Notes under the pieces: model-generated
Database searches by the model: none
Told to the model about the DNA's origin: nothing
The model's input: only the letters and a program-made list of their open reading frames with translations
Made by a program: the position numbers and the translations under genes
Source of the DNA: Hyphomicrobiales bacterium
Lineage (GTDB): Bacteria; Pseudomonadota; Alphaproteobacteria; Rhizobiales; Rhizobiaceae
Length of the DNA: 64,000 bases
Assembly (NCBI GenBank): GCA_900465675.1
Contig: UBJR01000028.1
Location: 173,363-237,362, forward strand
Reading direction: 5' to 3'
Part shown: positions 6,669 to 15,180 of the stretch, in pieces
Position numbering within the stretch: position 1 is the first letter of the stretch
Layout: each line of letters opens with the position of its first letter

Positions 6669-9365
6669 TCACTGAATATCGAGCAGCCGCTCCAGATAAC
6701 GCCGTTCCATTTCCTGTGGCGGGTTGTTGCCGAGCTTTTCGCGGATGGCATCGAGGATTTCTCTGGCGCGCTGGACGTCGATCTCATCGGGCACTTTCAC
6801 GGTATCACCAAAGTCAGGCCCATCGGCGCGCCGCGGGCGGCCAAGCGGGTCGCGGCCGTTCTGATCGCCCTGGCCGACCTGGCCGTTCGGGCCTTGCTGA
6901 CCCTGCTGGCCCTGTTGCGCCTGCATCATCTGGTTCATCATTTCACGGGCGCCCTGGCGCAGCGCTTCCAGCGCGCGGCCCTGACCCTGGACTGCGGTAT
7001 CGCCACGGCCCTGGCCGAGTTCTCGACCGGCGCCTTCCATCTCGCGCTGTGCCTGGCCGAAGCCCGGGCCGGGCTTCATGCCCATGTCGCCGAGACCCTT
7101 CTGCAGTTCGCCGAGTTGCTTGCCGAGCGCATCCTGCTGTTCGCGAAGCTTCTTCAGTGCGTCACGCAGCTGCTGCTCGGTCATCTCGTTCGACTGCTGA
7201 TCACCCTGCTGGCCGTTCTGACCTTGCTGTTGCTGCTGCTGGCCCTGATCCTGCTGTTCGCCGTCCTGGCCGGGCATCATATTGTCAAGCAGCGGGTCGT
7301 TCATGCCCATGTCGGGGTCGCCGCGCTGCATGCGGTCACGAAGCTGTTGATCGAGCTTGAAGGTCTGCTCCATCAGCTTTTGCTGGTCGCGCAAAATCTG
7401 GCCGAGCTTGTCCATCTGCTGGCGCATCTGGCTATTGTCGCCCTGCTGCTGCTGGCCCTGCTGCGGACGTCCCGCCTGCAGGTTGTTCATCATCCGCTGC
7501 AGTTCCGACAGCATCTGCTGTGCAGCATCGCGGTTGCCGGAGCGGGCGAGGTTTTCGATCTGGTCCATCATCCGCTCCAGATCCTGCTGCCGCAGCATCT
7601 GGGCATTCTGATTGGGCTGCATCGGCGCATTCTGCATGCGCTGGGCGAGCTCCTTCATGTATTCGTTCATCGCCTTGCGAAGCTCGTCCATCAGCTTCTT
7701 GACTTCGGCATCCGGCGCGTTGCGCTGGAGCGCGTCGGCAAGGTTCTGCTGGGCGTTACGCAGATTGCGCTCGGCCTGCGAGAGATCGCCGTCCTCGATG
7801 CCAAGCGCGATGTCCCAGAGATAATCGGCGGTGTCCTTCAGCTGCTCGTCGGTCTTGGCAAGCTTCATACGCGCCAGCGCCGATTCGATCAGCAGGTAGT
7901 TGGTGAGTTTCGGGATCGTCTCTTCCGGGCGGATCGTCAGCGCTTCGTTGAGCGCGATCGCATCGGGCATCTTGCGGGTGTCGAGCGCAAAGACCTGGCG
8001 TTCCTCGGCAACGGCTGCGGCCAGCGGCTCGTTGAATGGCCGCGCGGGGAGAACCATTTCGTGCGGCGGGCTGCGGCCGATCTGGCCTGCCGCGTCCTTG
8101 GCAACGAGCGTCACGCGGACGCGCTTGCCGGCCAGCGGGTGCTCGGTCAGGTTCTTGCTGCTAACGCCCTTGGCATCGCGGGCATTGCGGCGCGGGATAT
8201 CGAGGCGGAAATCGGGAAGCGGGTAGAGAGGCTTGGCAGAAGGATCGGATTCGACGGGTAGAATTTCCGCGTGGGCTTCCTGGACGCCGTAATCGTCCTT
8301 GGCCGTGAACTTGATCTCGAGAGCACCATTTACGCTCGCCTTCGGCAGCCCATCGAAAGCGATCTCCGGCGCCTTGTCGGGAATGACATTGAAGCTCCAG
8401 CTGCGGCCGTTGACCTGCAGCGCACCGTTTTCCTCAAGCTTCATCAGGTGCGTCTGTGCCGTGGGAACCGGCGTTTCACCGGCCGCAGTCTGCTGTGGCT
8501 GCTGAGTTGGTGCGGAAGCGCCTGCCGTCTGCTGACCTGCCTGCTTTTCGGCGGCAATCTCCCTGGCCTCGCCGTTCTCCTTCTTGAAGACGACCTTTTC
8601 GTCCGCTTGGCCGCCACTGACGCGCACGGTCAGGCTGGAGAACTGCGGAACGTTGATCGGCGCCTGCTCCGTGCCCGTGGCCGTCAGATAGACGGGCGCG
8701 CGGCCGGTATAGGAGGGAGGCGTGACCCAGGCATCGATGCGAACGGCGGGATTTGTCTCGCCCTGCTCGACGGGAGGCTGGAAGGCGTCGGCGATCGAAC
8801 CGCCATTGGTGGACAGCGAATAGCCAAAGCCCATGACGACGAGCAGCGCCGGAATGGCGCGCAGGGCGAAGCGGTCGTGCCGGGCGATGTCCGGGCGCGG
8901 ATAACCGGCGTCGAGCGCGGCGATCTTCTCGGCCATGCGCGTCTGGTGTTCGCGCCAGAGCGCGCGGGCAAACGGCGTATCGAAGGCCGGTTCGTCTTCC
9001 TGTACGGTGACGGGCTGATGCGGCAGGCCGTTGCGTTCTTCGAGAAGCCGGTCGGCCTCGGCGTTGGTTGGCCATCGCAGTCGGCGGAACGGGATGAGTG
9101 ATGCAACGAAGGCGGCCGCAAACGCGACCAGCAGCAGGATGCGCAGGACATCGGGAACGCTGCGGAAGAGGCCAAACCAGGAGGTAGCAAGATAAAGTGC
9201 GATGATCGAGAGAACGGGCACCAGCGGCGGCAATGCTTGCTCGGAGAGAAGGACGACACGCGCGAAAAGACGCTTTACCGCAACCAGCCTCGCAAGAGAT
9301 GGCCTGATGGCAAATGCACCATATCCCTGCCTGCTCGGGCTCTTCTTCAATCCGGTCTCCGCCAT
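6669..9365 (-). CDS. TIGR02302/DUF4175 family large membrane protein
   Basis: An 898-residue protein restricted to alphaproteobacteria. It has two N-terminal transmembrane helices (about residues 48-66 and 73-93), a third hydrophobic segment near 170-186 (AIPALLVVMGFGYSLS), a large extracytoplasmic middle with Ig-like strands, and a long C-terminal region rich in Gln and Met with many QQG and QNG runs (about residues 575-850). The C-terminus is acidic and Arg-rich and ends in ERRYLERLLDIQ. The family is annotated as TIGR02302 or DUF4175 and has no experimentally established function that I know. Helical, coil-like stretches before the Gln-rich part suggest self-association. The gene sits between cpdR and lysA and appears monocistronic. 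Confidence 0.85.
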   Translation of the reverse strand: MAETGLKKSPSRQGYGAFAIRPSLARLVAVKRLFARVVLLSEQALPPLVPVLSIIALYLATSWFGLFRSVPDVLRILLLVAFAAAFVASLIPFRRLRWPTNAEADRLLEERNGLPHQPVTVQEDEPAFDTPFARALWREHQTRMAEKIAALDAGYPRPDIARHDRFALRAIPALLVVMGFGYSLSTNGGSIADAFQPPVEQGETNPAVRIDAWVTPPSYTGRAPVYLTATGTEQAPINVPQFSSLTVRVSGGQADEKVVFKKENGEAREIAAEKQAGQQTAGASAPTQQPQQTAAGETPVPTAQTHLMKLEENGALQVNGRSWSFNVIPDKAPEIAFDGLPKASVNGALEIKFTAKDDYGVQEAHAEILPVESDPSAKPLYPLPDFRLDIPRRNARDAKGVSSKNLTEHPLAGKRVRVTLVAKDAAGQIGRSPPHEMVLPARPFNEPLAAAVAEERQVFALDTRKMPDAIALNEALTIRPEETIPKLTNYLLIESALARMKLAKTDEQLKDTADYLWDIALGIEDGDLSQAERNLRNAQQNLADALQRNAPDAEVKKLMDELRKAMNEYMKELAQRMQNAPMQPNQNAQMLRQQDLERMMDQIENLARSGNRDAAQQMLSELQRMMNNLQAGRPQQGQQQQGDNSQMRQQMDKLGQILRDQQKLMEQTFKLDQQLRDRMQRGDPDMGMNDPLLDNMMPGQDGEQQDQGQQQQQQGQNGQQGDQQSNEMTEQQLRDALKKLREQQDALGKQLGELQKGLGDMGMKPGPGFGQAQREMEGAGRELGQGRGDTAVQGQGRALEALRQGAREMMNQMMQAQQGQQGQQGPNGQVGQGDQNGRDPLGRPRRADGPDFGDTVKVPDEIDVQRAREILDAIREKLGNNPPQEMERRYLERLLDIQ

Positions 9366-9456
9366 GGCGTGTTAGAGTAACAGTGGGCGCTTCCGGCGAT
9401 TGCTCAGCAATTCGCTCGCATCGGGAAAGGATAACACTCTTTGTGGCGAAGGCGAG

Positions 9457-9497
9457 GGCGACCGGCGGTTAATGCCGGTTTTTCACGGCCGGTCGCC
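9457..9497. terminator. Inverted repeat downstream of lysA, likely terminator region
   Basis: GGCGACCGGC at 9457-9466 pairs perfectly with GCCGGTCGCC at 9488-9497, with a 21-base centre. A shorter nested plus-strand hairpin, ACCGGC (9461-9466) with GCCGGT (9474-9479), is followed by TTTTT. It lies just past the lysA stop. The long stem works on the minus strand; the T-run favours the plus strand. Confidence 0.45.
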
Positions 9498-9513
9498 AAA
9501 AAGTGATGGTTCG

Positions 9514-10782
9514 TCAGTCGAGCCAGGCCGGGACGGAATCAAGGCCGATCAGTTCCTCGTAGGTCCGGCGCGGCCGGATGACGTGGAAATCGGAGCCTTT
9601 GACCAGCACTTCCGGAACCAGCAGGCGGCTGTTGTAGGTGCCCGCCTGCACCGCGCCGTAGGCGCCACCCGACATGACGGCGAAGAGATCGCCCGGCTTC
9701 GGCATTGCCATCTCGCGGTCGAGCGCCAGATAGTCGCCGGTCTCGCAGACCGGGCCGACGATATCGGCCTTGATGCGCGGAGCATTGGCGGCGGAGATCA
9801 CCACCGGCTTGATCTCGTGATAGGCCTCGTAAAGCGTCGGGCGGATCAGATCGTTCATCGCGCCATCGACGATGACGAAGGTCTTCTCGCCACCGTCTTT
9901 CACGTAGATCACTTCGGTCACCAGGATACCGGCGTTGCCAACGATCAGACGGCCGGGCTCTGTGACGATCTTGCAGTTCAGGCTGCGCAGCTGATTCTTG
10001 ACGATGGCCGCATACGCGTCGGGCAGCGGCGGCGGGTTGTTGTCGTCCTTGTAGGGAATGCCGAGACCGCCGCCGATATCGACATGGTGGATGTCGTGGC
10101 CGTCGGCGCGCAGCGTGGCGACCAGATCGTGCAGCAGCTTGAAGGCGTCGTCGAAGGGCTGCAACTCGGTGATCTGGCTGCCGATATGCATGTCGATGCC
10201 GGTCACTTCGATACCAGGAAGCGTGGCGGCGCGCGCATAGACGGCGCGGGCACGCTCCCAGGAGATGCCGAACTTGTTTTCCTTCTTGCCGGTCGAGATC
10301 TTCGAATGCGTCTTTGCATCGACATCGGGGTTGATGCGGAAGGAAACCGGCGCCTTCTTGCCGGCCTTGACGGCGCGGCTGTTGAGAATCTCGAGTTCGG
10401 GTTCGGACTCGACGTTGAAGCAGTAGATGCCGGCTTCAAGCGCGAAATCCATCTCGTGTGGCGTCTTGCCGACACCGGAGAACATGATGCGGCCTGCCGG
10501 GATTCCGGCAGCCAGCGCGCGGCGCAGCTCGCCCTCGGAAACGACGTCGATGCCGGCGCCCAGCTTGCCGAGGGTTTTCAGCACGGCCTGGTTCGAATTC
10601 GCCTTCATGGCGTAGCAGACCATCGAGTCCACATCGCTGAAGGCTTCGGCGAAGACGCGGTAGTGGCGCTCCAGCGTTGCCGTGGAATAGCAGTAGAAGG
10701 GGGTGCCAACGGCCTTGGCAATTTCGGGAACAGGAACGTTCTCGGCGTAAAGAATGCCGTCGCGATACTCGAAGTGGTTCAC
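9514..10782 (-). CDS. lysA: Diaminopimelate decarboxylase
   Basis: LysA decarboxylates meso-diaminopimelate to L-lysine, the last step of lysine synthesis. The 422-residue product is a fold-III PLP enzyme. The PLP lysine is Lys60 in CYAMKANSN (residues 56-64), the phosphate loop is GGGLGIPY (about 239-246), EPGR (about 273-276) is present, and the substrate-side Cys is in GPVCETGDYL (about 345-354). The order argH-lptM-lysA on the minus strand is common in alphaproteobacteria and suggests one transcript, with lysA only 12 bp after the small lipoprotein gene. Length and motifs are intact. Confidence 0.95.
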   Translation of the reverse strand: MNHFEYRDGILYAENVPVPEIAKAVGTPFYCYSTATLERHYRVFAEAFSDVDSMVCYAMKANSNQAVLKTLGKLGAGIDVVSEGELRRALAAGIPAGRIMFSGVGKTPHEMDFALEAGIYCFNVESEPELEILNSRAVKAGKKAPVSFRINPDVDAKTHSKISTGKKENKFGISWERARAVYARAATLPGIEVTGIDMHIGSQITELQPFDDAFKLLHDLVATLRADGHDIHHVDIGGGLGIPYKDDNNPPPLPDAYAAIVKNQLRSLNCKIVTEPGRLIVGNAGILVTEVIYVKDGGEKTFVIVDGAMNDLIRPTLYEAYHEIKPVVISAANAPRIKADIVGPVCETGDYLALDREMAMPKPGDLFAVMSGGAYGAVQAGTYNSRLLVPEVLVKGSDFHVIRPRRTYEELIGLDSVPAWLD

Positions 10783-10794
10783 GGCTTCAGCCTA

Positions 10795-10989
10795 TCAGAG
10801 CAGGGGATCGAGAAGGAAAGGCTTGTCGGCAACGCCCGGCTGTTTCGTCGGCTTGGAGGAATCGCCGCCCTTCGTTGCCTGCGCACTCGGCGGATCGAGA
10901 TCGCCTTTGCGTCCACATCCGGCAACGGCAAGGCCGACGACGGCAAGAACGACCGTCAGGCGGATGAGGTGCGGCAAGCTGGTCTGCAT
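10795..10989 (-). CDS. Small lipoprotein, LptM-like
   Basis: A short lipoprotein of 64 residues when started at the ATG at 10989. The signal segment spans about residues 8-24 and ends in the lipobox LAVAGC with Cys25 as the lipidation site, followed by GRKGDLDPP, which is very typical of the LptM/YifL family. In Escherichia coli LptM helps the LptD translocon mature. The rest is Pro/Lys/Gly-rich and unstructured. An upstream ATG at 11052 would place about 21 charged residues before the signal peptide, which is unlikely. It lies between argH and lysA, the conserved position of this gene in proteobacteria. Confidence 0.82.
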   Translation of the reverse strand: MQTSLPHLIRLTVVLAVVGLAVAGCGRKGDLDPPSAQATKGGDSSKPTKQPGVADKPFLLDPLL

Positions 10990-11085
10990 GGGTATCCTCT
11001 TGGAGCGGCACTGGTGGACATCTTCATAGCGAAGTTTATCCAGCTTGTGCACCCTGATTGTTGCGCTGTTGCTGGCGGTCCGAAC

Positions 11086-12489
11086 TCAGTTGCGGCCGCG
11101 CCAGTAGGCGATCTGCTTGCGCACTTCCGACGGGGCGGTCCCGCCGAAGCTCTTGCGGCTGGCAACGGAAGCTTCGACCGTCAGAACACCATAGACAGCG
11201 TCGGTGATCGCAGAATTGATCGCCTGCAGATCGGCCAGCGGCAGCTCGGCGAGATCGCAGCCCTTGCTTTCCGCCAGCGCCACGGCACGGCCGGTCACAT
11301 GATGGGCATCACGGAAAGGAAGGCCCGCTTCGCGCACCAGCCAGTCGGCTAGATCGGTCGCGGTCGAGTAACCGGAACCGGCCGCCGCCTTCATGCGCAC
11401 GGTGTTGATGGTCATGTCGCGGACCATGCCGGTCATGGCGGCGATCGCCAGTTCCAGGCTTTCGGCGGCGTCGAAGACCTGTTCCTTGTCTTCCTGCATG
11501 TCCTTGGAATAAGCGAGCGGCAGGCCCTTCATGATGGTCAGCAGGGCAACCAGCGAGCCGTTGATGCGGCCGGTCTTGGCGCGTACCAGCTCGGCAGCAT
11601 CCGGGTTCTTCTTCTGCGGCATGATCGAGGAGCCGGTGGAGAAGGCGTCGGAGAGGCGCACGAAGCCGAATTGCGGCGTCGACCAGATGACGATTTCTTC
11701 TGCAAGGCGTGACAGATGCATGCCGGCGATCGCGGCGATCGACAGGAATTCGATGGCGAAGTCGCGGTCGGAGACGGTGTCGATCGAATTGCGGGTCGGC
11801 TCACGGAAGCCGAGCGCCTTGGCCGTCATGTGACGGTCGATCGGGTAGCCGGTGCCTGCCAGTGCCGCAGCGCCGATCGGGCTCTCGTCGAGATGCTCGA
11901 TGGCGTGGCGCACGCGCGAGCGGTCGCGGCCGAACATTTCGACATAGGCCATGCAGTGGTGACCGAAGGTGACCGGCTGGGCTGTCTGCAGATGGGTAAA
12001 GCCCGGCATGACGCTGTCGGCATGCTCTTCGGCGCGGTCGAGGAAGGCTGCGATCAGGCTGGTCAGCATCGCCTCGGTCTTCTGCAGCTCTTCCTTGACC
12101 CAGAGGCGGAAGTCGAGCGCCACCTGGTCGTTGCGCGAGCGGGCAGTGTGCAGGCGTCCGGCGGCGGGGCCGATCAGCGTTGCAAGACGGGCTTCGACAT
12201 TCATGTGAATGTCTTCGAGCTGCCGCGAAAATTCGAAATTGCCGCTTTCGATTTCTGACAGGATCGTGTTTAGCCCGTGAACGATCTTGTCCTTATCGTC
12301 GGCTGATATGATGCCCTGATGGGCAAGCATCGTCGCGTGGGCGATCGACCCGCGGATATCCTGAGCGAATAGCTTCTTGTCGAAACCGATCGAGGCATTT
12401 ATCTCCTCCATGATCGCATCGGGGCCTGAAGCGAAGCGTCCGCCCCACATCTGGTTGGAGGATTTGGTGTCCGTGTTGCCGTCGGCCAT
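11086..12489 (-). CDS. argH: Argininosuccinate lyase
   Basis: ArgH splits argininosuccinate into arginine and fumarate, the final step of arginine synthesis. The ATG at 12489 gives 467 residues, the usual length, beginning MADGNTDTKSSNQMWGGRF. The superfamily signature GSSIMPQKKNPD is present in the C-terminal half, and the block HTARSRNDQVALDFRLW carries the expected substrate-binding residues. A longer open frame extends upstream to 12675 but would run into the divergent tlpA gene and has no ArgH-like sequence. argH and tlpA start only 42 bp apart, so their promoters must overlap. lptM and lysA follow. Confidence 0.95.
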   Translation of the reverse strand: MADGNTDTKSSNQMWGGRFASGPDAIMEEINASIGFDKKLFAQDIRGSIAHATMLAHQGIISADDKDKIVHGLNTILSEIESGNFEFSRQLEDIHMNVEARLATLIGPAAGRLHTARSRNDQVALDFRLWVKEELQKTEAMLTSLIAAFLDRAEEHADSVMPGFTHLQTAQPVTFGHHCMAYVEMFGRDRSRVRHAIEHLDESPIGAAALAGTGYPIDRHMTAKALGFREPTRNSIDTVSDRDFAIEFLSIAAIAGMHLSRLAEEIVIWSTPQFGFVRLSDAFSTGSSIMPQKKNPDAAELVRAKTGRINGSLVALLTIMKGLPLAYSKDMQEDKEQVFDAAESLELAIAAMTGMVRDMTINTVRMKAAAGSGYSTATDLADWLVREAGLPFRDAHHVTGRAVALAESKGCDLAELPLADLQAINSAITDAVYGVLTVEASVASRKSFGGTAPSEVRKQIAYWRGRN

Positions 12490-12531
12490 CGAAGCTGCCT
12501 GCCTTGAAAGATGCATGTCCTGGAGAATGAA

Positions 12532-13194
12532 ATGACGACAAGAAAGCCGCTTGGGCTGCCATCCCTGAAATTGATCTCGATAGCTGCCGTCGCGGGCATA
12601 ATTGCCGGTGCGGCAGCGGTTTACATTAAGGAGACGGGGTCTGGCAATGGCGGCGGCGAAACGGCGTCCGGCCAATGCGCCGCGGCAAAGGATCTGGCGC
12701 AGAAGATCACGCCGCTTGCCAAGGGACAGGTTGCGGCAATGGTCGCTGCCAACGAGCCGCGCAAACTGACATCGGTCGCCTTCAACGATGCTGACAACAA
12801 GCCTGTCACGCTCGACAATTTTGCCGGAAAGACCGTGCTTCTCAATCTTTGGGCAACGTGGTGCGTGCCCTGCCGCGAGGAGATGCCGGCGCTGAATGCG
12901 CTTGAGAAAGAGATGGGCAGCGACAAGTTCCAGGTGGTCGCCGTCAACATCGATACCGGCGATGACGAGAAGCCGAAGGCCTTCCTCAGCGAGACCGGCG
13001 TCGATTCCCTGAAACTCTACCGCGACAATACGATCGGCGTGTTCAACAGCCTGAAAAAGGAAGGCCTTGCCTTCGGCCTGCCGGTTACGCTGCTGCTCGA
13101 TGACAAGGGATGCCTGGTCTCGGCGATGAACGGCCCGGCTGCCTGGGACAGCGAGGACGCCAAGGCGCTGATCAGGGGTGCGATCGGCCTCTGA
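12532..13194 (+). CDS. tlpA: TlpA-family membrane-anchored thiol:disulfide oxidoreductase
   Basis: A thioredoxin-fold protein tethered to the inner membrane with its domain in the periplasm. With the start at 12532 it has 220 residues, an N-terminal transmembrane anchor (about residues 13-31) and the active site WATWCVPCREEMPAL with Cys111 and Cys114. GGAG six bases upstream supports this start; another in-frame ATG at 12511 adds seven residues. An extra Cys at about residue 49 and another at KGCLV in the C-terminal part resemble Bradyrhizobium TlpA, which helps assemble the copper centre of cytochrome oxidase. That role is inferred by similarity. It diverges from argH. Confidence 0.88.
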   Translation: MTTRKPLGLPSLKLISIAAVAGIIAGAAAVYIKETGSGNGGGETASGQCAAAKDLAQKITPLAKGQVAAMVAANEPRKLTSVAFNDADNKPVTLDNFAGKTVLLNLWATWCVPCREEMPALNALEKEMGSDKFQVVAVNIDTGDDEKPKAFLSETGVDSLKLYRDNTIGVFNSLKKEGLAFGLPVTLLLDDKGCLVSAMNGPAAWDSEDAKALIRGAIGL

Positions 13195-13200
13195 TGCCGC

Positions 13201-14079
13201 TTAGCGGGTCGGGACCGGCACTTCGCCGCGGTAATCGTAGAAGCCGCGGCCGGATTTGCGGCCGAGCCAGCCTGCTTCGACATATTTCACCAGAAGCGGG
13301 CAGGGGCGGTACTTCGAGTCGGCCAGGCCGTCATGCAGCACCTGCATGATCGACAGGCAGGTGTCGAGGCCGATGAAATCGGCAAGCTGCAGCGGGCCCA
13401 TCGGGTGGTTGGCACCGAGCTTCATGGCGGTGTCGATGGCATCGACGGTGCCGACGCCTTCATAGAGCGTGTAGATCGCCTCGTTGATCATCGGCAGCAG
13501 GATGCGGTTGACGATGAAGGCCGGGAAATCCTCGGCGACCGTGACGGTTTTTTCCAGCGAGGCAACGAATGCCTTGGCAGTCGAGAAGGTCTTCTCGTCG
13601 GTGGCGATACCGCGCACCAGCTCGACCAGCTTCATCACCGGCACCGGGTTCATGAAGTGAATGCCCATGAAATGTTCGGGGCGGTCGGTAGCCGATGCAA
13701 GGCGGGTGATGGAAAGCGATGAGGTGTTTGTCGCCAGGAGTGCTTCCGGTTTCAGGACCGGACAGACCTGGGCGTAGATCTTGCGCTTGACGGCTTCTTC
13801 TTCGGTCGCGGCCTCGATGACGAGATCGGATGGGGCCAGATCGTTGAGATTGGCGGAGCCGGTGATGAGCGACAGGGCTGTCTTGCGCTCTTCCTCGGTC
13901 ATCTTGCCGTTGGTCACCTGCTTTGCGAGGTTGCCGTTGATGGTTGCCAGACCGGACTCGATGCGGTCCTGGCTCAGGTCATAGATATGGACCTTGTAGC
14001 CTGCAGCGGCCGAAACGTGCGCGATGCCGCAACCCATCTGGCCCGCACCGACAATACCGATCGTCTTCAACGCGCTCAT
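13201..14079 (-). CDS. 3-hydroxybutyryl-CoA dehydrogenase
   Basis: A 292-residue NAD(P)-dependent enzyme interconverting 3-hydroxybutyryl-CoA and acetoacetyl-CoA. The Rossmann motif GAGQMG is at residues 12-17 region after TIGIV. The substrate-specificity and catalytic block HFMGIHFMNPVPVMKLVEL carries the catalytic His, and the C-terminal domain is complete and ends in KSGRGFYDYRGE. The start is the ATG at 14079 (MSALKTIGIVGAGQMG); an upstream Met at 14145 would add a poor, Cys-rich leader. It is the last gene of the etfB-etfA-hbd run, a common alphaproteobacterial cluster. The electron-transferring flavoprotein next to it serves acyl-CoA dehydrogenases, so a role in beta-oxidation or polyhydroxybutyrate turnover is inferred. 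Confidence 0.92.
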   Translation of the reverse strand: MSALKTIGIVGAGQMGCGIAHVSAAAGYKVHIYDLSQDRIESGLATINGNLAKQVTNGKMTEEERKTALSLITGSANLNDLAPSDLVIEAATEEEAVKRKIYAQVCPVLKPEALLATNTSSLSITRLASATDRPEHFMGIHFMNPVPVMKLVELVRGIATDEKTFSTAKAFVASLEKTVTVAEDFPAFIVNRILLPMINEAIYTLYEGVGTVDAIDTAMKLGANHPMGPLQLADFIGLDTCLSIMQVLHDGLADSKYRPCPLLVKYVEAGWLGRKSGRGFYDYRGEVPVPTR

Positions 14080-14135
14080 ATCCAAACCCCCGCGGCAGTC
14101 GCCCCCGCGAGCGCAGCCGTATTTTTTAATGAAAT

Positions 14136-14160
14136 TGCCGGGCAAAATGATCGCCCGGCA
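14136..14160 (-). terminator. Hairpin between etfA and the hydroxybutyryl-CoA dehydrogenase gene
   Basis: TGCCGGGC (14136-14143) pairs with GCCCGGCA (14153-14160) around a 9-base loop. On the minus strand the stem is followed by ATTTCATT, a weak T-rich tail. It lies downstream of etfA and could terminate or attenuate transcription into the next gene. Confidence 0.45.
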
Positions 14161-14228
14161 GCAGTAGTAGTCCCATAAGAGATAATTTTCCAGTCATTCG
14201 CAAGTGCGAAAAGCTGGCATGTGCCCGC

Positions 14229-15158
14229 TCAAAGAGCTTTCTGCAATTCGGGCAGGGCTTCGAAGAGATCGGCGACGAGGCCGTAGTCGGCGACCTGGAA
14301 GATCGGCGCCTCCTCGTCCTTGTTGATGGCGACGATCACCTTGCTGTCCTTCATGCCGGCCAGATGCTGGATGGCACCGGAGATGCCGCAGGCGATGTAG
14401 AGCTGCGGGGCGACAACCTTGCCTGTCTGCCCGACCTGCCAGTCGTTCGGAGCGTATCCGGCATCGACGGCAGCGCGCGAGGCGCCGACGGCCGCACCGA
14501 GCTTGTCGGCAACCGGCAGGATGACTTCCTGGAACTTCTCGGCAGAGCCAAGCGCACGGCCGCCGGAGATGATGATCTTGGCGGAGGTGAGTTCCGGACG
14601 ATCGGAGGAGGAAAGTGCATCCTTGACGAAGGTCGAGAGACCGGAGCCGGAAGCTGCCGAGACCGTCTCGACGGATGCCGAACCGCCGTCAGCGGCCGAG
14701 GCGAAGGATGCGGTGCGCACCGTGATCACCTTCTTGGCGTCCGTCGACTGTACCGTCTGGATGGCGTTGCCGGCATAGATCGGCCGCTTGAAGGTGTCGG
14801 CGGAGACGACTTCGATGATTTCCGAAATCTGCGCGACATCGAGCAGAGCTGCGACGCGCGGCAGGACGTTCTTGCCGGTCGAGGTCGCTGCCGCGATGAT
14901 CGTGTCGTAGCTGCCTGCGAGCGAGACGATGAGATCGGCCAGCGGCTCGGCCAGATTGTGGGCGAGTTCGTCGCTTTCGGCGAGCAGAACCTTGGAAACG
15001 CCTGACAGTTTGGCAGCCGCATCGGCAGCCGCCTTGGCGCCCTTGCCGGCGACCAGCACATGCACGTCGCCGCCAATCTTGGAAGCGGCCGTCAGTGCCT
15101 TGCCGGTCTGGTCGGAAAGGGTCGCATTGTCGTGGTCAGCCAGAAGAAGAATGGCCAT
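14229..15158 (-). CDS. etfA: Electron transfer flavoprotein alpha subunit
   Basis: The 309-residue alpha subunit of the ETF heterodimer, which binds FAD and passes electrons from acyl-CoA dehydrogenases to ETF-ubiquinone oxidoreductase. The C-terminal FAD domain shows the signature block with SGGRALGSAEKF (about residues 198-209), VGQTGKVVAPQLYIACGISGAIQH (in two pieces) and VAINKDEEAPIF near the end. The start MAILLLADHDN is typical. It follows etfB after 22 bp and is clearly co-transcribed with it. Normal length, no oddity. Confidence 0.95.
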   Translation of the reverse strand: MAILLLADHDNATLSDQTGKALTAASKIGGDVHVLVAGKGAKAAADAAAKLSGVSKVLLAESDELAHNLAEPLADLIVSLAGSYDTIIAAATSTGKNVLPRVAALLDVAQISEIIEVVSADTFKRPIYAGNAIQTVQSTDAKKVITVRTASFASAADGGSASVETVSAASGSGLSTFVKDALSSSDRPELTSAKIIISGGRALGSAEKFQEVILPVADKLGAAVGASRAAVDAGYAPNDWQVGQTGKVVAPQLYIACGISGAIQHLAGMKDSKVIVAINKDEEAPIFQVADYGLVADLFEALPELQKAL

Positions 15159-15180
15159 GGATATATTCCTTTCTCGAACC

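Noticed and set aside
6894..8261. A 455-codon plus-strand Leu-rich frame that looks membrane-like
   Set aside because: It is the reverse complement of the Gln-rich TIGR02302 region, where CTG codons arise from CAG; not a real transmembrane protein.
9400..11352. A 650-codon plus-strand open frame antisense to lysA and the small lipoprotein gene
   Set aside because: It is a GC-rich mirror of lysA, with poor protein-like composition. The minus-strand gene carries complete LysA motifs.
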